64,000 nucleotides of DNA from Auriscalpium vulgare (lineage: Eukaryota; Basidiomycota; Agaricomycetes; Russulales; Auriscalpiaceae): contig JAHBBC010000020.1 of assembly GCA_019915015.1 (NCBI GenBank), positions 186,001-250,000 of the forward strand, given 5' to 3'. A model generated the notes under the pieces. It made no database searches and was not told where the DNA came from. It was given only the letters and a program-made list of their open reading frames with translations. Of the stretch, positions 33,192-42,774 are shown piece after piece. The position numbers and the translations under genes are program-made. Position 1 is the stretch's first letter, and each line of letters begins with the position of its first letter.

Positions 33192-36100
33192 TTAGACGGT
33201 GATCTCGTCGTCCTTGTCATCGTCTTCCCGGGTGGGGTCGTCTGCTTCCTCTTCATGAATGGCATCGTGATCCTGCCTATCTTCATGAAGTAGCTCGTCC
33301 ACCCTGGACTGTGGGACGTCCAGAAATTCGGGCAACTCTGGCAGTGCAATGTTCGTTCGCGCGAAGTAAGGCAGGACGCGAAACTCCGCGACCGGTCGGT
33401 CGAAGAGCGCACCGTGGAGGTCCGCAAGCACGTAAGGTCCTCCTTTCCGTCGGCCAATTACCACGAACGGTCCATCGTAGCGCGGAAGCATTTTTCGATC
33501 TAATGACTTCTCGTACCGCGTGAACCGTAGGAGAACCAAGTCGCCTCTCTTGAAATTGTAGTCGCGAATCGTCGCTTCGTGGTCACGTTCAAATTTTACC
33601 GCCGCGATACGTCGCGCTTCAAAGACTTTGTCGTGGATGGTCCTTAACTGGGCTTTTCTCTTTTGTAGGGCCATTGCCCTGCGCGCTATGAGGTCTGTGG
33701 AAGACAGTAGAGACTCGGGCGGAGGCATCAAGTATGAAGCCTCGATGATATCCAGCGGCATTAGCGGCTGCGTTCCCGTTACCGCGAAGTATGGCGAGCA
33801 GCCCATCCTCCGCCTGATCGTTATCCTGTCCGACCAGAATACCGAGTACGCGACCGATGACCATTTTGCAGCATTTCCATCGGCTGCCTTGTAGAGCGCT
33901 TGACGTACGTCGAAGTGAGACCGCTCGACTATTCCGTTGGCTCGCGAATTATATCCCGATATTCGAATGTGCCGGACTCCATACTTATGCGACAGGGATT
34001 CCAAGGCCGACACGAACGGTGCGCCGTTGTCCGTGACCACTTCTCGCAGGGCGCCCCACCGGCACAAGACGTCTTCGAAAATCCATTTCGCGATGGCGTC
34101 CGCCGTCTCCGCCCTTAGCATTCTCCACTCTGGATAGTGGGTTACGGAGCAGCGTCCTTGCACGATGTATTTGAATCCGCCGCTTGCTGGCATATGCATG
34201 GTGTCTGCATACGTCTTTGCGAAAAGGTTCGCCGGCGTTGCCACCGTTGGCGGTATCAGGCTGTGGCGAACTAGTCGGGTTTCGCAAATATGGCACGTTC
34301 TCACCCACCAGGCCACGTCTGCGTCCACGTATGGCCACCAGAAACGCTCCAACAGCATCATCCGCGTCGCGTAGACGCCTTTGTGTCCGACATCGTCATG
34401 AGCTGCTTTGAGGACCGCGATACGTCGGTCTCCTCCCAGCACGAGTTGGTGCCTGCCTTGGTGGTGCCTTTTGAAAAGGCGGTCCCCATCCTTGAAGAAC
34501 TGGAGCGCGTATCGAGCGAAACGAGCGAACTGTTCGTCGGTCAAGTCCGCCGGCCGCGCCAGGGTCCCTAACCAGTCCCTGACTAGTTCCAGCCGCTTGT
34601 CAGCTTCATGAGCCTTGTCTGATCTGGGAACATCGCGATACGTTGCGTCCTGTACTGGTGCGGGTTGCATTTGGACCGTAGTTGCCCAGACGTCGGCCGG
34701 TTCATCGTGGGAGCGCCGGGCCTCCTCGCGACGTATCGCGTCCTGGCTTGAACCAGCCCCATGTTCGTCTGGTATGCTTCCTGGCCCCGTCCATCCATCT
34801 TGCCGTCGCGAGGCTCTCTCTTGCGCTGTCTTCGGGACTACCATGTTTACGATATGTGCGAAACCATACACCGCATCAACCCAGTCGTCGAAGTCGTCTT
34901 CCTGTTCCAGAGCGTCTCCTGGTTGCCTACGCCTCCTGGATAGGCCGTCGGGCCCGTGGAAGAGTCCCGGCACGTGCACTAGCTCAAAATGGAACATCAG
35001 GATGCCTATAATCCACCTGTTCATACTGGCCGATGGCTCGAGGTCAGGATTTTCCAGCATGCCTTTGATATACCTGGCGTCGACCTCAATGGTCAGGTTC
35101 CTCACCCCTATCAGGTAGACTTTAAGGGCCCGCAGGGCTCGAAAAAGACCATAGAGCTCCAGCTTGGGCTGCGAGAACCGCGCTTCGCGATCGTTTAGCG
35201 CGATGCTACCAAATCGAGAATATCGGCGTCTCTTCCTGTCTTGGGGAACGTTGGGGTCCGCCTGACTCAATAGGAAACCCACCGCGATGTACGAGGTGTC
35301 TACCGCTAGGATCACGGGGGCCTCCGACGTGTAATCAATCGGTAGGAGCGCTGGTGATGCGAGGACTGCCTCCTTGAGGTCCTCCATAGCTCGCGACTGT
35401 TCGGGTCCCCATTCGAACGGGACGTCCTTCCTCGTCAGGTGTGTCAAGGCATGGGCTCGGTGCGCAAAGTTACGGATAAAGATGCGCAGGACTCCAACTG
35501 TCCCCAAGAAAGCCCGTACGTCTGAGAGGTCCGTGCACGGCCCCCAATTGCGAATCTTTGCGACCTTTTCTTCGTCTGCCATCCTTCCTTGCGGTGTGCA
35601 GCGATGCCCTACCACGTAGAATTCTGGTACGCACAGCTGTGATTTCCATCCTGAGAACGTGCCATGACAGTAGCACATTCGTTGGACTACCCTGTTAACG
35701 TTGTTAAAGTGTTCCCATACGAACCGCCTTATGCCGTTGTTGCCGGGGATCGTTTCGTATCCTCCGCCTTCCGTCCTGTAGTCCGAGTCCGGCCCCTTCA
35801 GGGGACGTCGTCTATAAAAGGCACCGTAATATGCGGGATTTCCGGTTGGAGAATAAAGGTCACGTCGTCGTGGAAGATCGGGACGGAATTCGTCCACCCC
35901 ATAGGCAGGGTCACCAGCCGTTTTGCGCCGTACGGCGTCTGGAAAGTCGTGAGGTCCCTTGAGGCTTCATCTAGTCTCCTTTCGTCATAGCCCACGTAGA
36001 GGTCCAGAATTCCCCCGCACGGCCGCCCCGCAAACTGCTCCGCCAAATGATCTGGGAAGGGGGGTACTCCTGAGTGCGCGATGGTCACCGCATTCAGGGG

Positions 36101-36982
36101 TTCCAGACTATGGACTATACGGAGGCTGGTCCCGTCCTTCTTAACCACACAGAACCACCTAGAGCGGTACGACGAGTTTGAGTCCTCGTAGACTCCCGCG
36201 GCGATCTTGGTCTTGATGAGCGCCATGACCTTGTCGTATATCCCTGGCGGAATCGGAATATTTCGCTGAACCCACGGCCGATGCGGAACTACTGGTATTG
36301 TGACGGGGGGGAAGAAGTCTTCTCGGAAGCGCCCCCGCTCCGAGTCGTCCCAGGCAAATGCCTCGTTTTGTGCGCACATAAACGCATGCATGAGCTTCCT
36401 TTCTTCCGGCCATAGGAAATCTCCGTCGTGGACTCGGTCAAATTGTTCGCGACGTTCCGCGGTGTACCTTCCCGTGGGTACGAAGTCCGGTGGCTTCTCT
36501 GGGAGCGGCGGCATATCCGCCAGGGGGTCCCCTCTGATCTCTCTGAGGATCCGGAAGTGCTCCGGCAGGTCCGTACGAATGGGCTTTACCTTGAGGTGTG
36601 CTGGCTTGTAACGCTTCTTCGTGGCCGCAAAGACTTCGCGCTGCATCGCGGTCGGCTGTAGCTCACCTCTGTCCGTTTCCTCCTCTCTTTCTCTCCCACT
36701 CTCGCCGTCTCCCCAGTCTGCCGCCGTCCAAATAAACGTCCCTGCTCTTGCTCGTTCCTCCTCTTCCTCTCCTTCTTCCGCTCGCTTCGCGAACACTCCC
36801 GCGTATTCCTCCGGTAGGTCGCACACTGACAAATAAGCTGACTGCACATCTTCGATTGTAGGCGAGGATTCGAGGTACACCAGGGATTCCATTCTAAGAG
36901 TATCAGGCTTATCGGGCTCGAACCCCACGACCAGCCCTACCTCCTCCTGGTCCTCCAACAAATCCTCTAGTCGCGAAAACCC
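33192..36982 (-). pseudogene. pol: gypsy pol: reverse transcriptase, RNase H, integrase (one frameshift)
   Basis: Pol is entered by -1 frameshifting at 36976-36982. The first part (to 35798) holds the reverse transcriptase N-terminus and palm: W-F-C-V-V-K-K-D-G, L-D-L-Y-V-G-Y-D-E-R, L-P-M-G-W-T-N-S and the catalytic F-I-D-D. Immediately after F-I-D-D-V-P the frame meets TGA (35798-35800); the rest continues in another frame from 35801. It contains the thumb, RNase H (A-V-D-T-S and E-V-D-A-R-Y), an H-H-C-C zinc site (H-x3-H, C-H-I-C) and the integrase core D, D, E (D-T-M-H-M; T-D-N-G; V-E-R-S-H, 34 residues between the last two). The lesion sits in a C4 run and looks like loss of one C, a mutation or an assembly error. 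The tail is acidic, without a chromodomain. Confidence 0.88.
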
Positions 36983-39900
36983 TCCACCCCCTGCTTCTGG
37001 GTTCGCGAGATGCGCTTGCGGCCGCGTGGAATAGTGGGGATTGACGCCATGACTCCCGTGTTTGGGTCCGTGATCGTGATTGTCTGCCTCTCGTCTGCAA
37101 AGTTTTGCACGGTACTTCCCGTGAGAACGTCAAAGGGCCTCCCCAGGAGCATGTCGTACGCCGGGTTGCGGATGATATGCACCTGTACGTACAGCGTTAT
37201 ACCCCCAATCTTCATCGGGACGTTTCTAGCCAGGCCTAGCGACCTATCGCGACTTTTGTTGGCCGATATCATATCCAGGCGAACGTTCGGATCGTAATGC
37301 AGCCCGAGGTAATGGCATACATCCTCGGACATGGAAATAATCTGCGACCCGGGATCCACGACTGCCTCGATGTGCGCTTGGTTGTCGACTAGTGGCAAGA
37401 TCGAACGGAGGGCCAGCGATTCCTTGGCGACTTCCAACGGCTCAGGGTCTGGTTCCCCTTCTCCTGCTTCTCCTAGATCTCCCATCAGAACCTCCACAAT
37501 GACTTCTCCTACACGCGTCCCCTCGGGCAACTCCGTTGGCTGGTGTCCCAGGGCTTGCAGAAAGGTTTCGGGCATATGGTCCGCGAATCCCCTCACCACC
37601 TTCTCGTCCTCTCCTGCCCCTTCGTCCTGGTCAAAGTCGAACGGAAAGAGCTCTGGTTCGCTTTCCACCATCGCCTGGACTACTGGTACTCTTGCCTCGT
37701 TTGGGACCCGCTTAGGGGTCACCACGTTGCGAACTTGAGCGCGTACTTCCGGGGCAATGGACATGAGCTCCCTCTGTGTCAAGGTGACCTCCGCATTCAT
37801 GGCCCTCTCATAAACCTTACTTGCTATTACGGGGTCGCGGACCGGGGCGACCTTATTGTATGCTGGGTCCGCCTTGCGCTGCCCCGCGCTTCGTTGGTAA
37901 CTTGCCGGCCCTATGTACGTCGCGTCGGGCACCTTCGCGAAAGGGTGGATCGGAGGTGTTAACGGCTCCTCACCCGCTGTGGTGTCTTCGTCGGCCTGCC
38001 TTTGTTTGTCTGCGCTATCCCCAGTCTCCCCTGGTCGGTCGACGGCCTCCGGCTCGAAGGAAACCTGCTTCTTGGCTTGCGTAAACGGCTTCCTCTTCGG
38101 AATGACCACCTCTGGAATTCGTCGCGATCTTTCGCGCTCGCCAGGCAGCAGCCCTATTGCCTGGGGAAACTCGCCCGCGTCCAGAGCGGCCTGCCGGCGT
38201 TCCTTCTGAGCTTGCCTTTCCGCTCGGGCCGTCAGGAGCACTGCCATCTCCTGCTGGAGCTCCGTCATTCTGTCTTCGTCGGTCAATTGCGGCGTCAGTT
38301 GGATTAGGCCGGCGACCGTCTGCACTTTGGCCGGCACTGGCTCGTAGTCCATCGTCGTCAGCATCATGGCTTCTGACTGTCCGTGTTGATTCCCGGCGTA
38401 GTACGCATCCACACGCTGCTTCAGCGGGCCTTCTCCTAGCGGGATAAGTCCTCCACCCTTCAGAACGACCCGGTTGTTGTGGTCCCTAGATACGCGACCC
38501 GTCGCGATGTAGTCCTGGACCACCATACATTCCCTGACGAAGTGCCCCGTTTGGCCGCAGAAAAGGCATCCTGACGGCCCTCCCTGTCCGCCTTGATTTC
38601 CTTGCGTGGCGCGCGGCTGTTGAGTTCCCGAGGTACCCCCATAACCCCTCTGACCTCCGCCGTTCCCCTGGTTGACGAGCATCCGCGCGAACTGTTCGGC
38701 AACCGCGGCTTTGATTGCTTCTTGAAACTGTTCTATTTTGATTACAGGCTCCGTCGTTGCAACCGCCACTGCCGGTCCTGCGCTGACCGCTGGTACGATT
38801 GAGGGAGTGCCCCTCAGCTCGTACTCTCCTGCCTCTAGCACGTCGGCCATGGGGTACGGTGTTTCTTTATCGTGGTCCGGCAATTTGATCTGCAGTCTCG
38901 TCGCCACCCTGTTCATGAGGCTGTCCTGGAAAGCGCGAAGGAACGCGATATCGCGCTCACGGGTCGAGATCCTGCTTTTCTTAACCAGGAAGTCGGTGAT
39001 CGCGAAGAACTGCCGATAGAATTCGCTGAGCTCGCCGCCGGACGCAATGCCCAGACGGTACCGACTGCCTACGAGCGCGTCCATGTCCGCGATGGTATAC
39101 TTGCGGTCCTCATCGGCTCCCGGGTACAGTTTAACAATGGCGTCCTGAAAGTCTTGGTAGGTCTTGGTGGGATCCTTAAACTCCGGCCTCGCTTCCCACT
39201 CCTCAGCCGTCGCGACGTCTAGGTAACGCACTGCATGGCCCTTCTTCGCCGTATCATCCGCTAGTTGAGCCCGGGCAAAGAGATGGTTCAGCTCGTCGAA
39301 GTAACGCGGTAACTCGCGGGCCTTCTGATTGAAAGACGGTGCGTTGCGGTCCCCGCGGGTAGGCATTGCGACTGGCGCGACGTTGGGCTGAGGCGGTATT
39401 GCCTGTTGTCCGCCGCCTCCCCCTCCTCCACCGCCTCCGCCTCCGCCGCCGCCTCCTCCACCCGTTCCTGTTCCTTGTTGCTGTGTACTCATTCCTGACT
39501 GTGTTGGCGACTTTGGGTTGCTGGGGTTCGAACGGCTTGATGGAGCTTCTTGGGGATTGTTGCTAGCTTCCGCGACGTTTTGCGAAGTCCTATCTTGTAA
39601 GGAAACGGCCCGTCCCCATCCCGGACTGACCCGTTCGTTCCTCGAGCATTCCCCTTCCGGATCATGCCGTGTGTGATGGTCGCTATCGCCACCATCAGAA
39701 TTCAGAAGCAAACCTTCTAGTCCCTCGATCGTGACGCGATCCCCTCCTGTGATCAGGGACCTAGGGTCCTCTCCGGCGCGTCGGATCTCCCTACTGAGGG
39801 TCGGTCCATGCGGATCCTCTTCTTCTGATGGCAGACTTGATAGCGATGAGACTTCCCCCTGTTCGTCTTGTGGTTCCTTGATTTCTGCCTCTATGGCCGC

Positions 39901-39990
39901 CTGTCGCGACGTATTGCGAGCGTCCGCCCTCGTGGTCCTCTGCGGCTGTGTTCGCGTTAGGAGGTGGGCTATCTTGGGTTTCGGCGCCAT
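36967..39990 (-). CDS. gag: gypsy Gag-protease polyprotein
   Basis: 1007 codons from the ATG at 39990, 91 bp inside the 5' LTR. In order: a charged, disordered N-terminus; a poly-glycine run of about 18 residues (about 39415-39470); a capsid-like region (about residues 230-420, F-N-Q-K-A-R-E-L-P-R-Y-F and Y-Q-D-F-Q-D-A-I-V-K-L-Y-P-G); a CCHC zinc knuckle near residue 472 (C-L-F-C-G-Q-T-G-H-F-V-R-E-C); a charged linker; and a retropepsin domain near residue 876 with active-site motif V-V-D-P-G-S and the later M-L-L-G-R-P-F. D-P-G-S instead of D-T/S-G-S is, as I recall, common in basidiomycete gypsy elements. Gag packages the RNA; the protease matures the polyprotein. Confidence 0.92.
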   Translation of the reverse strand: MAPKPKIAHLLTRTQPQRTTRADARNTSRQAAIEAEIKEPQDEQGEVSSLSSLPSEEEDPHGPTLSREIRRAGEDPRSLITGGDRVTIEGLEGLLLNSDGGDSDHHTRHDPEGECSRNERVSPGWGRAVSLQDRTSQNVAEASNNPQEAPSSRSNPSNPKSPTQSGMSTQQQGTGTGGGGGGGGGGGGGGGGGGQQAIPPQPNVAPVAMPTRGDRNAPSFNQKARELPRYFDELNHLFARAQLADDTAKKGHAVRYLDVATAEEWEARPEFKDPTKTYQDFQDAIVKLYPGADEDRKYTIADMDALVGSRYRLGIASGGELSEFYRQFFAITDFLVKKSRISTRERDIAFLRAFQDSLMNRVATRLQIKLPDHDKETPYPMADVLEAGEYELRGTPSIVPAVSAGPAVAVATTEPVIKIEQFQEAIKAAVAEQFARMLVNQGNGGGQRGYGGTSGTQQPRATQGNQGGQGGPSGCLFCGQTGHFVRECMVVQDYIATGRVSRDHNNRVVLKGGGLIPLGEGPLKQRVDAYYAGNQHGQSEAMMLTTMDYEPVPAKVQTVAGLIQLTPQLTDEDRMTELQQEMAVLLTARAERQAQKERRQAALDAGEFPQAIGLLPGERERSRRIPEVVIPKRKPFTQAKKQVSFEPEAVDRPGETGDSADKQRQADEDTTAGEEPLTPPIHPFAKVPDATYIGPASYQRSAGQRKADPAYNKVAPVRDPVIASKVYERAMNAEVTLTQRELMSIAPEVRAQVRNVVTPKRVPNEARVPVVQAMVESEPELFPFDFDQDEGAGEDEKVVRGFADHMPETFLQALGHQPTELPEGTRVGEVIVEVLMGDLGEAGEGEPDPEPLEVAKESLALRSILPLVDNQAHIEAVVDPGSQIISMSEDVCHYLGLHYDPNVRLDMISANKSRDRSLGLARNVPMKIGGITLYVQVHIIRNPAYDMLLGRPFDVLTGSTVQNFADERQTITITDPNTGVMASIPTIPRGRKRISRTQKQGVEGFRD
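36976..36982 (-). promoter_or_regulatory. -1 ribosomal frameshift site GGGUUUU
   Basis: The minus-strand sequence G-GGT-TTT, read in the gag frame as GGT TTT, is a canonical X-XXY-YYZ slippery heptamer. It lies three codons before the gag stop (36967-36969). Slipping back one base puts the ribosome in the frame of pol, which is open from here through R-L-E-D-L-L-E-D. It explains how pol is made as a minor Gag-Pol fusion. Confidence 0.75.
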
Positions 39991-40059
39991 GTTGATCAGC
40001 GACCGGGTGCCGTCTACGAGGCTGATTTTAAAGCTCGAACACGATCGTCATCACCATAC

Positions 40060-40077
40060 CCCTCGCGGTGGGCTCCA
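40060..40077 (-). other. Primer binding site candidate
   Basis: Three bases after the 5' LTR end the minus strand reads TGGAGCCCACCGCGAGGG. It starts with TGG as expected for pairing with a tRNA CCA end. I cannot say which tRNA. Confidence 0.6.
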
Positions 40078-40080
40078 AAA

Positions 40081-40738
40081 TGATACGCTATCACCCGGGA
40101 CGGACCCTAGCGGGGCGTGCGGCGAGTGCCTCACAGGACAACAACCACCAACACTGCCTCCTATACGTCGCGATCCAGTCCGGGTGACTAGTCTTGCTGA
40201 GGGGGGGAAGGTGTTCGTGTCGCTGTTGCGCTTCGTGCCCTCCCCGCGGTCGTGCGGGGCCACCTCCTACCGCCTAAACACCAAACTAAACACTCACCTG
40301 CCTGGGGATGCCCTCTGCGGGATCCTCCTCCGAGTGCTTCGCACCCGTGTGCGAAGCGTCCGCCTATGGGCCGTCGCACCCCCTCTTGCCTGTCCGCCTG
40401 CCTACCTGTTCCCACATCGGTGGGGTCCTTCCTTCCTAAGTCTGGTAGCGCCTCAGGCTACAGTTTCTGTGAGGTAAAGGGTGTGGGTGGCTTGCGCCGC
40501 CCACAGGTTGATTGGGTTGCTACGTCTCGCGCAGCTCCCTAAGTAGTGGCTCTACCTACGTCGCTAAGCCCTCCCGATCTAGCCCGTTCCGGTGATCCGT
40601 TCCGTCGCCAGTCCCGGTTGCTCCTGGGTCGCCGGACCACGTTCCCATCACCCCCGCTCCCGCGACCCTGCGCCTCGCATGCTGCTTCCCCGTCTCGCGA
40701 CGTCTCGCTACACGCTTGCCCGCGGCCTGAACCTATCA
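40081..40738 (-). repeat. 5' LTR of the gypsy element
   Basis: 658 bp, matching 27187-27844 throughout the portions compared. It is followed by the target duplication GCGT at 40739-40742. As the upstream LTR for the minus-strand genes it should contain the promoter of the genomic RNA. Confidence 0.95.
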
Positions 40739-40798
40739 GCGTTGTGCTGGCCGAGCGCCAACTCGTCATCCTCCCTGGACGAGGACCCTTCTCCTCGG

Positions 40799-42767
40799 GG
40801 GCTGTGGGGCTTAGTTTATTCACTATGTCCCTACAGTTGTAACAAGTGGGTGGTGTCATAGGCAGGCAGGATAGTGAAGTGCAAGTATAGGGCAGTATAG
40901 TGTACTATAGTGTCCTTGGATGCACTATAGTAGTAGCATGACTGTAAGGACCATTGCATTTTTGCACCAATATAATGGGCTTTGAAAATGTTATAAATAA
41001 TAGTGTAGATGCACAGGTGGAACTGCTATATAGAGGTAATTCAGCAGAATATATCTGGTTAATGGTAGAGAGCTGTAGGGCAATCACTGTCCAATGGATC
41101 CCATGGGTTTATGTACTATAGTGAATCAATAATATATTACAGAAATGCTGGGATATATGCACCTTCTCTCATTTCAAATGAGCTCTATAAATTCGGATAA
41201 TATTACAGCATGCGGCTTAGTATAGTGCATATGTGACCTGAATTTACCAGAATATAGGGGGTCATTTATGAGGAGTTGTGCAGTGCACACTGTATCAGAT
41301 AGTCATCTACTATAGTGATGTTATACTCTTTAAAGCTTTCTTAATTTGTTATGGGATGACTGGACGTTCATAAATCATGACGAAAAAGGTGGGCATATCT
41401 ACCATGCATGCCACTGCTGTCTGAATTTATCATAATATTTAAGGCTAATGGCAAGCCGCACCAATGCATATATACTTATACACTATAGTGTTATTTAGCT
41501 TGTTTCTATCCTCAAACTTTTTCAGCACTGAATTGCTCCTCAATACTTGGGGAAACAAATCCCTAAATATTCCAGAGCACTGTTACACCATGCCCCTTCC
41601 ATCCCTGAAACTTTTGTGTTCTTGCATACAATTGGTATATAGTACCGTACTTCTGTTCCTTTGATACAGCCTAAATGATCCATATGTCCCTGTCCCATCT
41701 GCAGATACATCCAAGCATATGTGTGAACTGGAATGATTGTTTATTTTTCAATGAGCCATGATCCATGAAGCTTACTTGAGCACAAGCTCATCCTCTGTAA
41801 AAGAAATAGACATTTATATCCATATGCCTGATCATAAACTGGATCACCCTGGGACAAGGATACATCAGACATTACAGGCTGTATGAGAGTGGAAGTACAG
41901 CACTTTCTGCCAACTCTAGGTAGAATTCCCATATTTTGAGCATTGGGTGGGGCATGGTCTGTGAATGCTCTATAATATCTGTGGATAATATTGACCAAGT
42001 ACTGGAGAGCTATTGGACATATCATATGCTTTTGTGGCCAACCAATTAGATCACCACTATAGTGCACAAACCTATATGCCTTGGTGTGGCTCACCAATGG
42101 CTTCAGATATTATGATAAATTCAGACAGCAGTGGCATGCGTGGTACATATGCTCACCTTTTTTGTCATGATTTATGAATGCCCAGTCATCCCATAACAAA
42201 TTAAGAAAGCTTTGAAGAGTATAACATCACTATAGTAGATGAATATCTGATACAGTGTGCACTGCACAACTCCTCAGAAATGACCCCCTATATTCTGGTA
42301 AATTCAGGTCACATATGCACTATACTAAGCCGCATGCTGTAATATTATCCGAATTTATAGAGCTCATTTGAAATGAGAGAAGGTGCATATATCCCAGCAT
42401 TTCTGTAATATATTATTGATTCACTATAGTACATAAACCCATGGGATCCATTGGACAGTGATTGCCCTACAGCTCTCTACCATTAACCAGATATATTCTG
42501 CTGAATTACCTCTATATAGCAGTTCCACCTGTGCATCTACACCATTATTTATGACATTTTCAAAGCCCATTATATTGGTGCAAAAATACAATGGTCCTTA
42601 CAGTCATGCTACTACTATAGTGCATCCAAGGACACTATAGTACTGATATATGCAATATAGTGCACTCTACTGCCCTATACTTGCACTTCACTATCCTGCC
42701 TACCTATGACACCACCCACTTGTTACAACTGTAGGGACATAGTGCACTAAACTACTCCCCAGTGTTG
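40799..42767. mobile_element. AT-rich near-palindromic element (long-inverted-repeat MITE or foldback type)
   Basis: About 1.97 kb, strikingly AT-rich against the GC-rich surroundings. The left end TGTGGGGCTTAGTTTATTCACTATGTCC is mirrored by the right end, where TGGGGAGTAGTTTAGTGCACTATGTCC is read on the minus strand. The outer 600 bp of each arm are almost identical; inner parts diverge but can be aligned to near the centre (about 41780), so the whole element is one giant inverted repeat. CACTATAGT motifs recur. A 7-bp direct repeat TCCTCGG flanks it (40792-40798, 42768-42774), a likely target duplication. A minus-strand frame (41741-42097, 118 codons, e.g. Y-S-G-D-L-I-G-W-P) in the right arm may be a leftover of a transposon gene; it is ruined in the left arm. 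The superfamily cannot be assigned. Confidence 0.8.
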
Positions 42768-42774
42768 TCCTCGG

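Larger units (their letters stand above)
27187..40738 (-). mobile_element. Ty3/gypsy LTR retrotransposon with antisense cargo genes
   Basis: A 13,552-bp element. The two 658-bp LTRs begin TGATA and end TATCA, showed no difference in any segment I compared, and are flanked by a 4-bp target duplication GCGT (27183-27186 and 40739-40742). gag-pro and pol are on the minus strand, so the 5' LTR is the right-hand one. A primer binding site follows it and a polypurine tract precedes the 3' (left) LTR. Between the end of pol (33192) and the 3' LTR lie 5.3 kb with three spliced genes on the opposite strand. Domain order protease, reverse transcriptase, RNase H, integrase is that of Ty3/gypsy (Metaviridae-like) elements. 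I see no chromodomain. The LTR identity points to recent insertion. Confidence 0.95.

Noticed and set aside
35798..35806. Programmed frameshift at the reverse transcriptase stop
   Set aside because: The sequence around the stop does not form an X-XXY-YYZ heptamer, the position within the catalytic domain is unsuitable, and the lesion fits a lost C in a homopolymer.
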